64,000 nt of DNA from Clostridia bacterium (GTDB taxonomy: Bacteria; Bacillota; Clostridia; Oscillospirales; QAKW01). This document shows positions 37,301 to 45,230 of the stretch, piece by piece. Position numbers and translations under genes: made by a program. Within the stretch, counting starts at the first letter, position 1. Every line of letters starts with the position of its first letter. Below the pieces are notes generated by a model that ran no database searches, was not told the DNA's origin, and saw only the letters and a list, made by a program, of their open reading frames with translations. The stretch spans positions 1-64,000 of the forward strand of contig JAFTZM010000008.1 of assembly GCA_017464525.1 (NCBI GenBank), in the 5' to 3' direction.

Positions 37301-37550
37301 TGTTGGTACTGTTGAAGTTGTTGATGAGCCCGATTTCATCCCCGGCGATATCAACAGAGATATGCGCGTTTCCATCGCCGATGCAGTTCTCATGCTTCGC
37401 GTGGCCAGCGGCGACCAGAACCTCCCCGAGGGTCTGGATCTGATCGCAGCCAATGTGACCGCTGAGGGCGATACCGGCGAGTTGACGGTTAATACCAACG
37501 ACGTTGTTCTGGTTCTCCAGTACCTGAACGGCACCGTTACCTCTCTGTAA
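31326..37550 (+). CDS. Giant secreted cohesin-dockerin surface protein 2
   Basis: 2074 residues. Signal peptide 1-31 (ends PVSAA). GLUG/beta-helix-like modules lie at ~45-260, ~425-600, ~831-1110 and ~1294-1600, with Asn-Cys-Trp signatures such as KIINCWNAATVVG. Helical linkers are at ~762-830 (VAENIKAKYEAYDPELF) and ~1221-1280. The Cys-rich region ~1686-1860 carries HVYAC, CDYCGYSYSE and similar. Cohesin-like domain ~1866-2000 (GETMEVLIDLHNNRGVSGAQ). Dockerin-like domain ~2005-2074, first loop DINRDMRVSIAD, second loop expanded. The N-terminal ~330 residues are very close to those of protein 3, pointing to recent duplication. Same architecture and promoter type as protein 1; no catalytic domain found. 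Confidence 0.85.
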   Translation: MVTRKTKLMSGFVALLMLVSMFTGFVIPVSAANEGGIVTGTGLHDATGYPDITAYADGTKTYSIKDRAGMDKLADLVNNGNKMEGVTIYQIADIDMLNTPFEGIGHGNTTAPFNGTFDGNGFTIDNLFYYRGSEGQSDGNALFPTAVGATFRNIGISGGLIVGGKWTGSIVGRGSMCKIINCWNAATVVGTSAQGTGGLAGTNINGNSLIANSFNVGMIYCNTGKASGIVGWINQATDSVINNYNAGEMVTGITNWNLTTAEGHTYSPIVCQDLTQSRGTANAYNYYILDRGGQQMSSYELIQSGATTIPGTETALNGTHDGAIGLNASELTGALAQNLNAHFVAEGQGETYDVTFENVDGVGYPVLTYWNGNDIVAQRYAKDTTNVNGDKTWENASPFFKSIVEARSGALLGEGVERPATLTLTNADDLFLLGLVMHNVAPSDFGYTEINLACDIDLAAKTVNPGVTYGVPLGNPGGSFNITFDGKNHVIKNWNFYAFKSGGHWAGGFITEIAGAVIKNLGLLDAKGIYVYGYGAADAGYQYASMLVERASGTGNVIDNCFVTGHIISHDTNNANNHGGVFSTTWGDNIKVSNCWSNVTIETAPDNIWGIRTLGKLPAAQDYTGDMANNYNFNTIAPIINSDNQAGTYDLLIGDKVEYGTAEAAYWLSHEGGMTQLWKAVAGDIVWATEADAARRVTVNRMLNEYTVADTSYIYAHPGETVTVPVMDNCILDETTIPAGGTAESFTMPAEDVTLKYTIQGVDYTVAENIKAKYEAYDPELFANGAELAALIEMADAAIALQEQEQDAATIQQANNIMAVLLQQDDSLTLTLKNEYPYYPKAADREIYADIHDGKNWVVSDYDDWAELVQMANVEKNTFVGVTIHLANDVDMGGKQVDPLAVNNSYSFKGTLDGHGYVFKNVNISYDVTDAERWVALIGSGNGATVKNVGIESGTIKVTSSATSKEIMLASLVAEGSICRVYNCWNAATVDAGTAYTTASGIGRFTGSTDASKTSEHSVIDGCFNVGDVITTGYSGSYAGGISGYTQGTTNVFNSFAAAKNVTGKTVGMVRYNAGSKEAFFGNSYSAGYLFDGQNTHAGEADYELNYADYESGKLAWMLNQNYISGKGGERVYYTNDPVAKTVRFGTEATQTRQITLIDENGENVYNLYGAQGSTIALDYPATGNLAFALASGTGYSLNGDQLTIGTGDAFVVAFYDGVYTAALDDAIAYFADFDTDVYSVSDGRTVTAVIEEAEAKLADGTITAEEVAAYAALLTADVKLNGSVLPSHIQNNNVGAKGFLSPNYVAYLGAKVDVYTIEDLRLVQNFYQQYTADMTVAIKADLAMTEENQVNTLYVTASIDGEGHTISGLTMTGAWFGNGQTGMKSLKNLNFDNITYTTNDWNQGFLWNQAVCTDLTIENVKVTNSTFTKNNGANGFGALIGQIPAGKKVTLKDIEFTGNTINRDCSNQGNNGGLTGPVNGVIIADGIKITDNIYAGTSAKWGDAMFCGELVSAGNSINNVLISRNKVTGSAPNGIVSGVYKNTATVTFGNIVIADNEGTDGIPVQGGIVSGGTAPVYTNVVTDTDGTVTTEAITGGEKLYELNNAGVEKTWVLTEEGIDFGTEGLPVKVDFVTDDAVMATLYTDVNGNLVALTNDLLDAAQWEDEANLPTKVFTADSVVTGTTVPEHEHIWSEPTHLAGTDTHVYACTWTDGEWVCTSTKTADCLFAPVASEFEGAPEDAKHIGQCICENFKETKCSEDEYWTYEKVEADCENDGSITASCDYCGYSYSEILVSEGHAYGDSWIHVEGTDTHKRVCANGCGIDETADCSFTGEWDETPATKESEGKREMACDAACGNVISETIPAIAYINVTAEPTDIGETMEVLIDLHNNRGVSGAQIAVTYDARAMTPSGYSLKVADAIFSQGPATEPDEQGLSTVIYTFVFPVEMTEDGTIMSIFFDVAEDAEAGQYTMIVEALVSDYEMVEYDFEAYVGTVEVVDEPDFIPGDINRDMRVSIADAVLMLRVASGDQNLPEGLDLIAANVTAEGDTGELTVNTNDVVLVLQYLNGTVTSL

Positions 37551-37560
37551 TCAATTGAAT

Positions 37561-37595
37561 AAAAACAGCGCGAGTTTGACTCGCGCTGTTTTTTT
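37561..37595 (+). terminator. Terminator of surface gene 2
   Basis: AAAAACAGCGCGAGT, loop TTG, ACTCGCGCTGTTTTT and more T's; same design as its neighbours but with a changed, still fully paired, stem. Confidence 0.92.
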
Positions 37596-37643
37596 CGTCA
37601 AGTGATGGATGTATAAATACATAAATTCACATTTATTTTTATC

Positions 37644-37751
37644 AAAATGTCACAAATCGTTTGAAAAAAGCAACATAAAATGATGTAAATTTCCTATTGT
37701 ATATGATACAATAGAATCATCATAATGGGTCGGTCTCTATAATGCCGGCTC
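37644..37751 (+). promoter_or_regulatory. Array promoter 3 with upstream element and leader hairpin
   Basis: Upstream GTCACAAATCGTTTGA and GCAACATAAAATGATG; -35 TGTAAA (37684-37689), 17-nt spacer, -10 TACAAT (37707-37712). Leader hairpin 37727-37751 GGGTCGG/CCGGCTC: the sixth pair is G-C where genes 2 and 5 have A-U, a compensatory change. Confidence 0.72.
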
Positions 37752-37772
37752 AAAAAATTAGGAGGAATCATT

Positions 37773-40700
37773 ATGGCAACAAGAAAAACAAAACTGATGT
37801 CCGGTTTTGTTGCTCTGCTGATGCTCGTTTCGATGCTCGCCATGTTTGTGATCCCGGCAAGTGCTGCCGAGGTTGCAGGCGGTATCGTTGCCGAGAAGGG
37901 TCTACATGACGCAACAAGCTACCCCGACATCACGGCCTATGCCGACGGCACAACGGTCTATTCCATCAAAGACCGCGCCGGCATGGAGAAACTGGCGAAT
38001 CTGGTCAATAACGGCACCTATTTAAGCGGTGTCACCATTTACCAGATTGCAGACATCGACATGCAGAATATCCCCTTTGAGGGTATCGGCTACGGTGATA
38101 CGGCCCGCTATTTCAGCGGTACCTTCGACGGTAACGGATTTACCATCGATAATCTGTATGTTTATCGGGGTTCTAACAGTTATCGCCAGTCCGTTGCACT
38201 TTTTGGTTCTGCCAAGAGTGCCACCTTCAAGAACATCGGTATTTCCGGCGGTCTGATCGTGGGCAGCCAGTGGACCGGTTCTCTGGTAGGCCGTGGGCAG
38301 TACTGCAAGATCATCAACTGCTGGAATGCCGCCACTGTTGTGGGGACCTCTGCGCAGGGTACTGCCGGTATTGCGGCTACCAATATTTCCGGCAGCAGTT
38401 GCAATGTGAATACCTACAATGTGGGTCTGGTCTACAGCGATTCCAGTAAGGCTTCCGGTATCGTGGGCTGGATCAATAACGCCAACGATAAGGTGGTCTC
38501 CTGCTACAATGCGGGTGAGATCGTTTCCGGTATCACCGCTTATGCCCAGAACGCCGAGGGTCAGACAGTGGCTCCCGTCGTTTGCCAGGCGTTGAATCAG
38601 GAACGCGGTACGGCCAATGCCAATAACTACTACATCAAGGGCCGCGGCTTCGATCAGTCCTCCTATGAGCTGATCCAGAGCGGTGCCACCACCATCCCCG
38701 GCACCGAGACGGCTCTCAACGGCACCCATGATGCCGCCATCGGTCTGGAAGCTACTGCCCTGACCGACGGTTCTCTGGCTGAAAAGCTGAACGCCGGTTT
38801 TGCTTCCGAGGGTAACATTGACGGCTATACCATCGCTTTCGAGCAGGTGGAGGGCGTTGGCTATCCTGTACTGACCTATCGCAAGGACGGCGAGATCGTT
38901 GCCCAGCGTTATGCCAAGGACAACACCAATGTAAACGGTGCTCAGACCTGGAAGGATAATTCCCCTCTCTTTGCTTCTTTCCATGCTATGCAGGACGGCG
39001 CAGGGCTGGAAGCAGGTCTGCCCACCAGCCTAACCATCAGCGATCCTGATGATCTCTTCCTGCTGGGCATCCTGACCTATGCCCGGGATCTGAAGAAGAC
39101 CTTCAACCTTACGGAGATCAAGCTGGGCGCCGATATTGATCTGGCGCAAAAGGTCATCAATCCCAATATTAAATACGGTGTTCCTCTTGCTAATTCCGAT
39201 GCATCAGATACGAATAATGGCTTGGACTATCGCTTTTGTATCACCTTTGACGGCCAGAACCATGTGATCAAGAACTGGGCGTCCTATGGTGAAAAGTTCA
39301 GCAGCCACAGTGTTGCCGGCTTTATCTCTGTTACCAATACCGGTGCTGTGATCAAGAACGTGGGCTTTATTGATGCCCTTTCTGAGTATCACTACAGCTG
39401 GGGCGGCGATACCACCGGGTATATTTATCCTTCTTTGGTTGTGGAGCGTGCGTACGGTGTCACCACCATTGAGAATGTGTTTGCCACCGGCCAGATCGTG
39501 ACCGATGGAATCGTAAACAGCAACAACAACTCCGGTGTATTTTCCACCACTTGGGCGGACAATGTGACCATCAAGAACTGCTGGTCCAACGTGACCGCTG
39601 TGGAGAACGGTGCAGCCGCCAGAACGGTTCGTACCATCGGTAAGCTGCCTACCAAGATCGGCGATGTGACCGGAAACCACTATGACGGCGATGTGGTTAA
39701 TGTTTACAACTTCAATACCTCCACTCCCATGGCCGGCAGCGACAATAACGCTAATACCTACGAGAAAACGGTCGGTACCGATCATGCGTACGGTTCCCTG
39801 GAGGCTGCTTACTGGCTTTCCAATGATGGCGGCATGACCCAACTCTATAAGGTTGTGGACGGTGATATCGTTTTCGCTACCGAGGCTGATGCAGCTCGCA
39901 AGGTGACCGTTGAGAAGCGGTTCCCGGATGGAACTGTAGCTGAAACCATTGATGAGTATTATCATCCCGGTGATACTGTTACCATCGGCGAGATCGCCAA
40001 CTATACCTTTGATGAGACCACCATCCCCGAGGGCGGTACTGCTGAGTCCTTTACCATGCCTACTGAGGATGTTGTTCTGGGCTATATTATTGCCGATGCC
40101 GACTACACAGTAGCTGAAGGCATTCTGGCTGAATATGAAAATTATGATCCGGCCCTCTTTGTGGAAGAAGAGGCGGTGGCAAAGATCATTGCCGATGCCA
40201 AGGCGATCGTTGCTCTGAAGGAGCAGGAGCAGACTTCTGCGGTGATCGAGGCTGCTATCGATCAGACCGGTGACCTGGCTGCTTTGAAGAACGAGACTGC
40301 CCTGACCCTGAAGAATACCTATCCCAATTATCCCAAGCTCTCCGAGCGTGAGATCTATGCTGATCTTCACGACGGAAAGAACTGGGCCATCTCTTCCCGT
40401 GAGGACTGGGTGGAGGTCACCACGATGTTTAATGTGGAGAAGAACGGCCTTTCCGGTATCACTCTTCACCTGACCAATAACGTCGACATGAAGAATGAAG
40501 CAGTGGCTCCTGCCGGTACTTCCAACAGTGTTCCCTTCAAGGGTACTCTGGACGGTCATGGCTACTACTTCGAAAACCTGCTGATCGAGCTGGAAACTGA
40601 TGGCACAAACCGTTGGATCGGTCTGTTTGGTTTTTCGAATGGTGGTGCTACCATTAAGAATCTTGGTATTGAGAGCGGTACCATCCGTGTTGCCAAGTCC

Positions 40701-43700
40701 GGCACTACCAATGAGACGATGATCGCTGCCTTTATCGGCGAGACCAGCGGTGCTTCCTACTTCTATAATCTTTATAATAAGGCCACCATCGAAGGAGGGG
40801 ATGCTTATGTAAGCGCCTCCGGTATTGCACGTATGACCGGCGCCAGCGTTGTTGATAACTGCTACAACGTGGGTGATATTATCTCTAAGCCCTCTGCCGG
40901 CGGTTATGCCGGCGGTATCTCCGGTTATTCCCGTGCGGATGCCATGGTCTGGAATTCCTTCTCTGCACCCAAGAATATGGTATCCAAAATCTCCGGTGCC
41001 CTGCGTTATAACGGCAGTAATAAGGAGAACCTTTTTGGCAATACTTACAGTGCCGGTTATGCCCTGGACGGCCAGAACACTCATGCCACCGAGGCGCAGT
41101 ATGAGTTGAACTACTCCGATTATGAAAGCGGTAAGCTGGCATGGTTGCTGAACTCCAACTATATCAGCGGCAAGGGCGGGACTCGTGTTTACTACACCAA
41201 CGATCCTGCTGCCAAGACCGTTTCCTTCGGTACCGAGGCTACCCAGACCCGTCAGATCACGCTGGTTACTGCAAATGAGGAGTATTACTACCTTTATGCT
41301 CCCCAGGGATCTACCGTTACTCTGCGGTTCCCCGCTACCGGCAATATCTCCTATTCTTTTACCGGTGAGATCGGCTCTTTGGATGGCGATCAGTTTACGG
41401 TTGGCGCCGGCGATGCAACTATTGCTATTGTTTACGACGGTGTTTCCACCGCTGCATTGGAGAATGCTATTGCTCATTTTGATCGCTTTAACACCGATTA
41501 TTATGAGACTTCCGACGGCAGAACTCTGACCGCTGTGATTGCAGAAGCCAACGCCAAGCTGGGTGAAGGTACGATCACCGCCGAGGAGATCACCGCTTAT
41601 GTGGGCCTGCTGACTTCCGGCGTTGAGCTGGTATCTCAGGTTACCGTTGAAGATATCAAATATCGGAATGTAGGTCATAACGGATATTTGATCCAGGATT
41701 ATAATGCTTATGTAGGTGCTACTGTTGCTGTTTACAGCATTGAAGATCTGCAGGCTGTTCAGGATCATTATCAGTTCTACACCGCAGATATGACCGTTGC
41801 CCTTAAGGCCAACCTCAATATGACTGCGGATGACATGGTTAATAACCTGTTTATTACAGCATCGATCGATGGTGAGGGCCATACCATCAGCGGCCTGAAT
41901 CTGACCAGCGCTTGGCTTGGCAACGGTCAGGCTAACATGAAGGCCATTCGGAATGTGACCTTCGATCAGATCGCCTTCAAGACCTCTGCCTGGAACGCAG
42001 GCTCCCTCTGGGGTCAGATCACCTGCAACGATCTGCTGATCGAGAACGTGAAGTTTACCAACAGTACCTTTACCAAGAATAACGGCGCCAACGGCTTTGG
42101 CGGTATTATCGGCCAGATCCCCAACAATAAGAAGGTTACCTTCAAGAACGTGGTGATGTCCGGCAACACCCTGAACCGTGATTGCTCCGGCCAGGGCAAC
42201 GACGGCCTGCTGGTCGGCCCCAATGTAGGTACTCTTGTTATCGACGGCATGGAGATCTACGACAACGTGATCGCCGGTACCAGCGCCAAGTGGGGCGACG
42301 GTATCATCTGCGCCGAGATGACCAAACCCAACAATATTATTAAGAACCTGCTGATCACCCGCAATACCCTGACTGGCAGTGCACCTCAGGGCATGATCGC
42401 CGGCGTTTATAAGGATAGCGTTACCCTGACCATGGATAATGTGGTCATCGCCGATAATACTGGCTTTGATAATATTCCCTGGTTCGGCGTTGTCGGTAGC
42501 CCTGCTACTCCCGTTTCCACCAACCTGCTGACCGATGCACCCAAGGTTCTGAGCAACGGTGCCGCTAATACCGTTACCACCGCCCAGATCCTCAGCGGCG
42601 AAAAGCTCTACGAGCTGAACAACGCCGGTGTGGCTAAGACCTGGGTCATCAACGATGAAGGTATTGCTTCCGGTACCGAGGGTCTGCCTGTTAAGGTTAC
42701 CTTCGTAGCCGAGGATGAGAAGGAAGTTACCACCGATGTAAACACTGCCCTTTACACCGATGTAAACGGCAACCTCATCGGCCTCACCGAGGATCTGCTG
42801 AATGCAGCCATCTGGGAGGACGAGGATGCTCTGGCAACCAAGTCCTTCACCGAAGATACCACCGTGACCGGTACCTTCCCCACCTGGTTCACCGCCGGCA
42901 ATGCCGAAGGTCTGAACGGTGCTGAGGTGACTGTGCCTGTTACTCTGAACAATAACCCCGGCTTTATCGGCGCTGAGATCAGCGTGACCTATGATCCCAA
43001 TGCCATGGCGCTCACCGCTGTGGAGAAGGGCGATCAGGATGCTCTGATCGTTCCCGGCACCCCCGTTGTGGGCGAGGACGGCAAAGCAACTGTTGAAATT
43101 GCTCTGATTCCTGCCGACGGTGATAATCCTGTTGAGGTTACTGCCGACTGTGTGATCGCCAACCTGAAATTCACCCTGAACAATACTGTGAAGGGCGGCG
43201 ACTATACTGTTGAGATCGCTGCGGTCGAAGTTGTTGATGCAGAGAACAATGCTCTGACCATCGAGAACGGTACCGCTACCGTTACCGTGAAGTGTGACTT
43301 CAAGCCCGTGATCTCCGATAAGAACGCCAAGCCTGAGGATGCTACGCACTATACCGCGTGCGTCTGCGGCGAGACTACTGACCCCGTGAAGTGCTCCGAG
43401 GGCGAGGGCTGGTCTTATGAGAGAGTTGAGCCCACCGTTCTGGAGACCGGTTCCATCACCGCTTCCTGCGCTATCTGCGGATATTCCTATTCTGAGGTTC
43501 TGCCTGCTCTGACCGGCTTTATCATTGGCGAAGTCAGCGGCAACAAGGGCGATTCCGTGAAGGTTCCCGTAACCATCAAGAATAACCCCGGCTATGTGGG
43601 CGCTCAGTTTACTGTGACCTATGATCCCAACGCCCTCACCCTGACTGGTGTTGAAAAGGGCGAGGCTGAGATCTTTGCCGAGCTGGGCGATCCCGTTGTG

Positions 43701-45062
43701 GGCGAGGACGGCATGGCCACCGTTAACGTTGCTGTGATTCCTGTGGATGATGCCGGCGCTCCCGCTGAGATCACCACCGATATCGTTATCGCAAACCTGG
43801 TATTCACCGTTAATAACTGCGGCGCCGCTGCCGATCATGCCATCACCGTGGATGCTACCGACGTGGTTGCTGATGGTAATGTGAAGATCGATGTAGTTTC
43901 CGGCACCGGTAAGGTGACCGCTCTGGGCCATCAGCTGGAAAAGAATGAGGCGAAGGATCCCACCTGCACCGAGACCGGTAACAACGAGTACTACACCTGC
44001 TCCGTCTGCGGTAAGGTCTATAAGGACGCCGAAGGCAAGACCGAGACTACTGTTGAGGCCGAGACCATCGGTTCCAAGGGTCATGAGATGACCAAGACCG
44101 AAGCGAAGGAGCCTACCTGCACCGAGGCCGGTAACAACGAGTACTACACCTGCGGTACCTGCGGTAAGGTCTATAAGGATGCCGAAGGCAAAACCGAGAC
44201 TACCGTTGAGGCTGAGACCCTTGCTGCCAGTGGCCACGAGATGACCAAGACCGAGGCGAAGGAGCCCACGTGCACCGAGGCGGGTAACAACGAGTATTAC
44301 ACCTGCGGTACCTGCGGTAAGGTCTATAAGGATGCCGAAGGCAAGACCGAGACTACTGTTGAGGCCGAGACTCTTGATGCCAATGGCCACGAGATGACCA
44401 AGACTGAGGCGAAGGAGCCCACCTGCACCGAGGACGGTAACAACGAGTATTACACCTGCGGTACCTGCGGTAAGGTCTATAAGGATGCCGAAGGCAAGAC
44501 CGAGACTACTGTTGAGGCCGAGACTCTTGCAGCCAATGGTCACGAGATGACCAAGACCGAGGCCAAGGAGGCTACCTGCACCGAGGACGGTAACAATGAG
44601 TACTACACCTGCGGTACCTGCGGTAAGGTCTATAAGGATGCCGAAGGCAAGACCGAAACTACTGTTGAGGCCGAGACCATCGCTTCCGACGGTCATGAAA
44701 TGACTCAGATTCCTGCCAAGGCTCCTACTCTTGAAGCAGAGGGTAACAATGAGTACTACTACTGCGAGATCTGCGGCAAGTACTTCAAGGATGCCGAAGG
44801 CACCATCGAGACCACTGTTGAGGCTGAGATCCTGCCCAAGCTGGACTACATTGTGGGCGATGTCAACAACGACGGCCGTGTCTCTATCGCCGATGCTGTT
44901 ATGGCAATGCGTGTTGCTGCCGGTGATACCACCGTGCCCGAGACCATCAACCTGCTGGCTGCAGACGTTTCCGACGAGGGTGATACCGAGGATATGCAGA
45001 TCAACACCGCTGACGTGGTGAAGATCATGCAGTATCTGGTTGGTACTCTTGAGGAACTGTAA
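37773..45062 (+). CDS. Giant secreted protein 3: two cohesin-like domains, six Cys repeats, dockerin
   Basis: 2429 residues, signal peptide ending PASAAE (MATRKT start, unlike the MVTRKT of its paralogues). GLUG/beta-helix-like modules at ~47-260, ~430-600, ~845-1125 and ~1290-1600, with helical linkers at ~775-845 and ~1225-1290. Cohesin-like domain 1 at ~1701-1843 (GAEVTVPVTLNNNPGFIG). A short Cys-rich stretch follows, then cohesin-like domain 2 at ~1913-2050 (GDSVKVPVTIKNNPGYVG). Six tandem 51-residue repeats of GHEMTKTEAKEPTCTE...YTCGTCGKVY type fill ~2052-2357. The dockerin-like domain at ~2359-2429 starts DVNNDGRVSIAD. The largest assembly potential in the array: two receptors and one plug. 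Confidence 0.85.
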   Translation: MATRKTKLMSGFVALLMLVSMLAMFVIPASAAEVAGGIVAEKGLHDATSYPDITAYADGTTVYSIKDRAGMEKLANLVNNGTYLSGVTIYQIADIDMQNIPFEGIGYGDTARYFSGTFDGNGFTIDNLYVYRGSNSYRQSVALFGSAKSATFKNIGISGGLIVGSQWTGSLVGRGQYCKIINCWNAATVVGTSAQGTAGIAATNISGSSCNVNTYNVGLVYSDSSKASGIVGWINNANDKVVSCYNAGEIVSGITAYAQNAEGQTVAPVVCQALNQERGTANANNYYIKGRGFDQSSYELIQSGATTIPGTETALNGTHDAAIGLEATALTDGSLAEKLNAGFASEGNIDGYTIAFEQVEGVGYPVLTYRKDGEIVAQRYAKDNTNVNGAQTWKDNSPLFASFHAMQDGAGLEAGLPTSLTISDPDDLFLLGILTYARDLKKTFNLTEIKLGADIDLAQKVINPNIKYGVPLANSDASDTNNGLDYRFCITFDGQNHVIKNWASYGEKFSSHSVAGFISVTNTGAVIKNVGFIDALSEYHYSWGGDTTGYIYPSLVVERAYGVTTIENVFATGQIVTDGIVNSNNNSGVFSTTWADNVTIKNCWSNVTAVENGAAARTVRTIGKLPTKIGDVTGNHYDGDVVNVYNFNTSTPMAGSDNNANTYEKTVGTDHAYGSLEAAYWLSNDGGMTQLYKVVDGDIVFATEADAARKVTVEKRFPDGTVAETIDEYYHPGDTVTIGEIANYTFDETTIPEGGTAESFTMPTEDVVLGYIIADADYTVAEGILAEYENYDPALFVEEEAVAKIIADAKAIVALKEQEQTSAVIEAAIDQTGDLAALKNETALTLKNTYPNYPKLSEREIYADLHDGKNWAISSREDWVEVTTMFNVEKNGLSGITLHLTNNVDMKNEAVAPAGTSNSVPFKGTLDGHGYYFENLLIELETDGTNRWIGLFGFSNGGATIKNLGIESGTIRVAKSGTTNETMIAAFIGETSGASYFYNLYNKATIEGGDAYVSASGIARMTGASVVDNCYNVGDIISKPSAGGYAGGISGYSRADAMVWNSFSAPKNMVSKISGALRYNGSNKENLFGNTYSAGYALDGQNTHATEAQYELNYSDYESGKLAWLLNSNYISGKGGTRVYYTNDPAAKTVSFGTEATQTRQITLVTANEEYYYLYAPQGSTVTLRFPATGNISYSFTGEIGSLDGDQFTVGAGDATIAIVYDGVSTAALENAIAHFDRFNTDYYETSDGRTLTAVIAEANAKLGEGTITAEEITAYVGLLTSGVELVSQVTVEDIKYRNVGHNGYLIQDYNAYVGATVAVYSIEDLQAVQDHYQFYTADMTVALKANLNMTADDMVNNLFITASIDGEGHTISGLNLTSAWLGNGQANMKAIRNVTFDQIAFKTSAWNAGSLWGQITCNDLLIENVKFTNSTFTKNNGANGFGGIIGQIPNNKKVTFKNVVMSGNTLNRDCSGQGNDGLLVGPNVGTLVIDGMEIYDNVIAGTSAKWGDGIICAEMTKPNNIIKNLLITRNTLTGSAPQGMIAGVYKDSVTLTMDNVVIADNTGFDNIPWFGVVGSPATPVSTNLLTDAPKVLSNGAANTVTTAQILSGEKLYELNNAGVAKTWVINDEGIASGTEGLPVKVTFVAEDEKEVTTDVNTALYTDVNGNLIGLTEDLLNAAIWEDEDALATKSFTEDTTVTGTFPTWFTAGNAEGLNGAEVTVPVTLNNNPGFIGAEISVTYDPNAMALTAVEKGDQDALIVPGTPVVGEDGKATVEIALIPADGDNPVEVTADCVIANLKFTLNNTVKGGDYTVEIAAVEVVDAENNALTIENGTATVTVKCDFKPVISDKNAKPEDATHYTACVCGETTDPVKCSEGEGWSYERVEPTVLETGSITASCAICGYSYSEVLPALTGFIIGEVSGNKGDSVKVPVTIKNNPGYVGAQFTVTYDPNALTLTGVEKGEAEIFAELGDPVVGEDGMATVNVAVIPVDDAGAPAEITTDIVIANLVFTVNNCGAAADHAITVDATDVVADGNVKIDVVSGTGKVTALGHQLEKNEAKDPTCTETGNNEYYTCSVCGKVYKDAEGKTETTVEAETIGSKGHEMTKTEAKEPTCTEAGNNEYYTCGTCGKVYKDAEGKTETTVEAETLAASGHEMTKTEAKEPTCTEAGNNEYYTCGTCGKVYKDAEGKTETTVEAETLDANGHEMTKTEAKEPTCTEDGNNEYYTCGTCGKVYKDAEGKTETTVEAETLAANGHEMTKTEAKEATCTEDGNNEYYTCGTCGKVYKDAEGKTETTVEAETIASDGHEMTQIPAKAPTLEAEGNNEYYYCEICGKYFKDAEGTIETTVEAEILPKLDYIVGDVNNDGRVSIADAVMAMRVAAGDTTVPETINLLAADVSDEGDTEDMQINTADVVKIMQYLVGTLEEL
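43926..44843 (+). repeat. Six tandem 153-bp repeats inside surface gene 3
   Basis: Units start at 43926, 44079, 44232, 44385, 44538 and 44691, each 153 bp (51 codons), beginning with a Gly-His codon pair. Units 2-5 are nearly identical in nucleotide sequence; 1 and 6 have diverged. Each encodes PTC...YYTCGTCGK, three Cys that could bind metal or form disulphides. Copy number is likely to vary by slippage or recombination. Confidence 0.93.
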
Positions 45063-45072
45063 ACTATAATTT

Positions 45073-45106
45073 AAAACAGCGCAAGCTTCGGCTTGCGCTG
45101 TTTTTT
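45073..45106 (+). terminator. Terminator of surface gene 3
   Basis: AAAACAGCGCAAGC, loop TTCG, GCTTGCGCTGTTTT and two more T's, 11 nt after the stop. Confidence 0.92.
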
Positions 45107-45112
45107 GATGAA

Positions 45113-45205
45113 ATGTCACAAAATGTTTGAAAAAAGCAACATAAAATAGTGTAAACCCTTTTCATAATATGTTACAATATACTCATAAAACTGGGGCATT
45201 GCCCT
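45113..45205 (+). promoter_or_regulatory. Array promoter 4 with upstream element and short leader hairpin
   Basis: Upstream GTCACAAAATGTTTGA and GCAACATAAAATAGTG; -35 TGTAAA (45150-45155), 17-nt spacer, -10 TACAAT (45173-45178) with TGT before it. The leader hairpin is reduced to GGGGC-ATT-GCCCT (45193-45205), unlike the longer forms at genes 1, 2, 3 and 5. Confidence 0.7.
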
Positions 45206-45230
45206 AATATAATTTTAGGAGGAAACTTCT

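Noticed and set aside
43926..44843. Regularly spaced repeats that might be a CRISPR array
   Set aside because: Period is 153 bp with no unique spacers, and the repeats are in frame inside a gene and encode a protein repeat.
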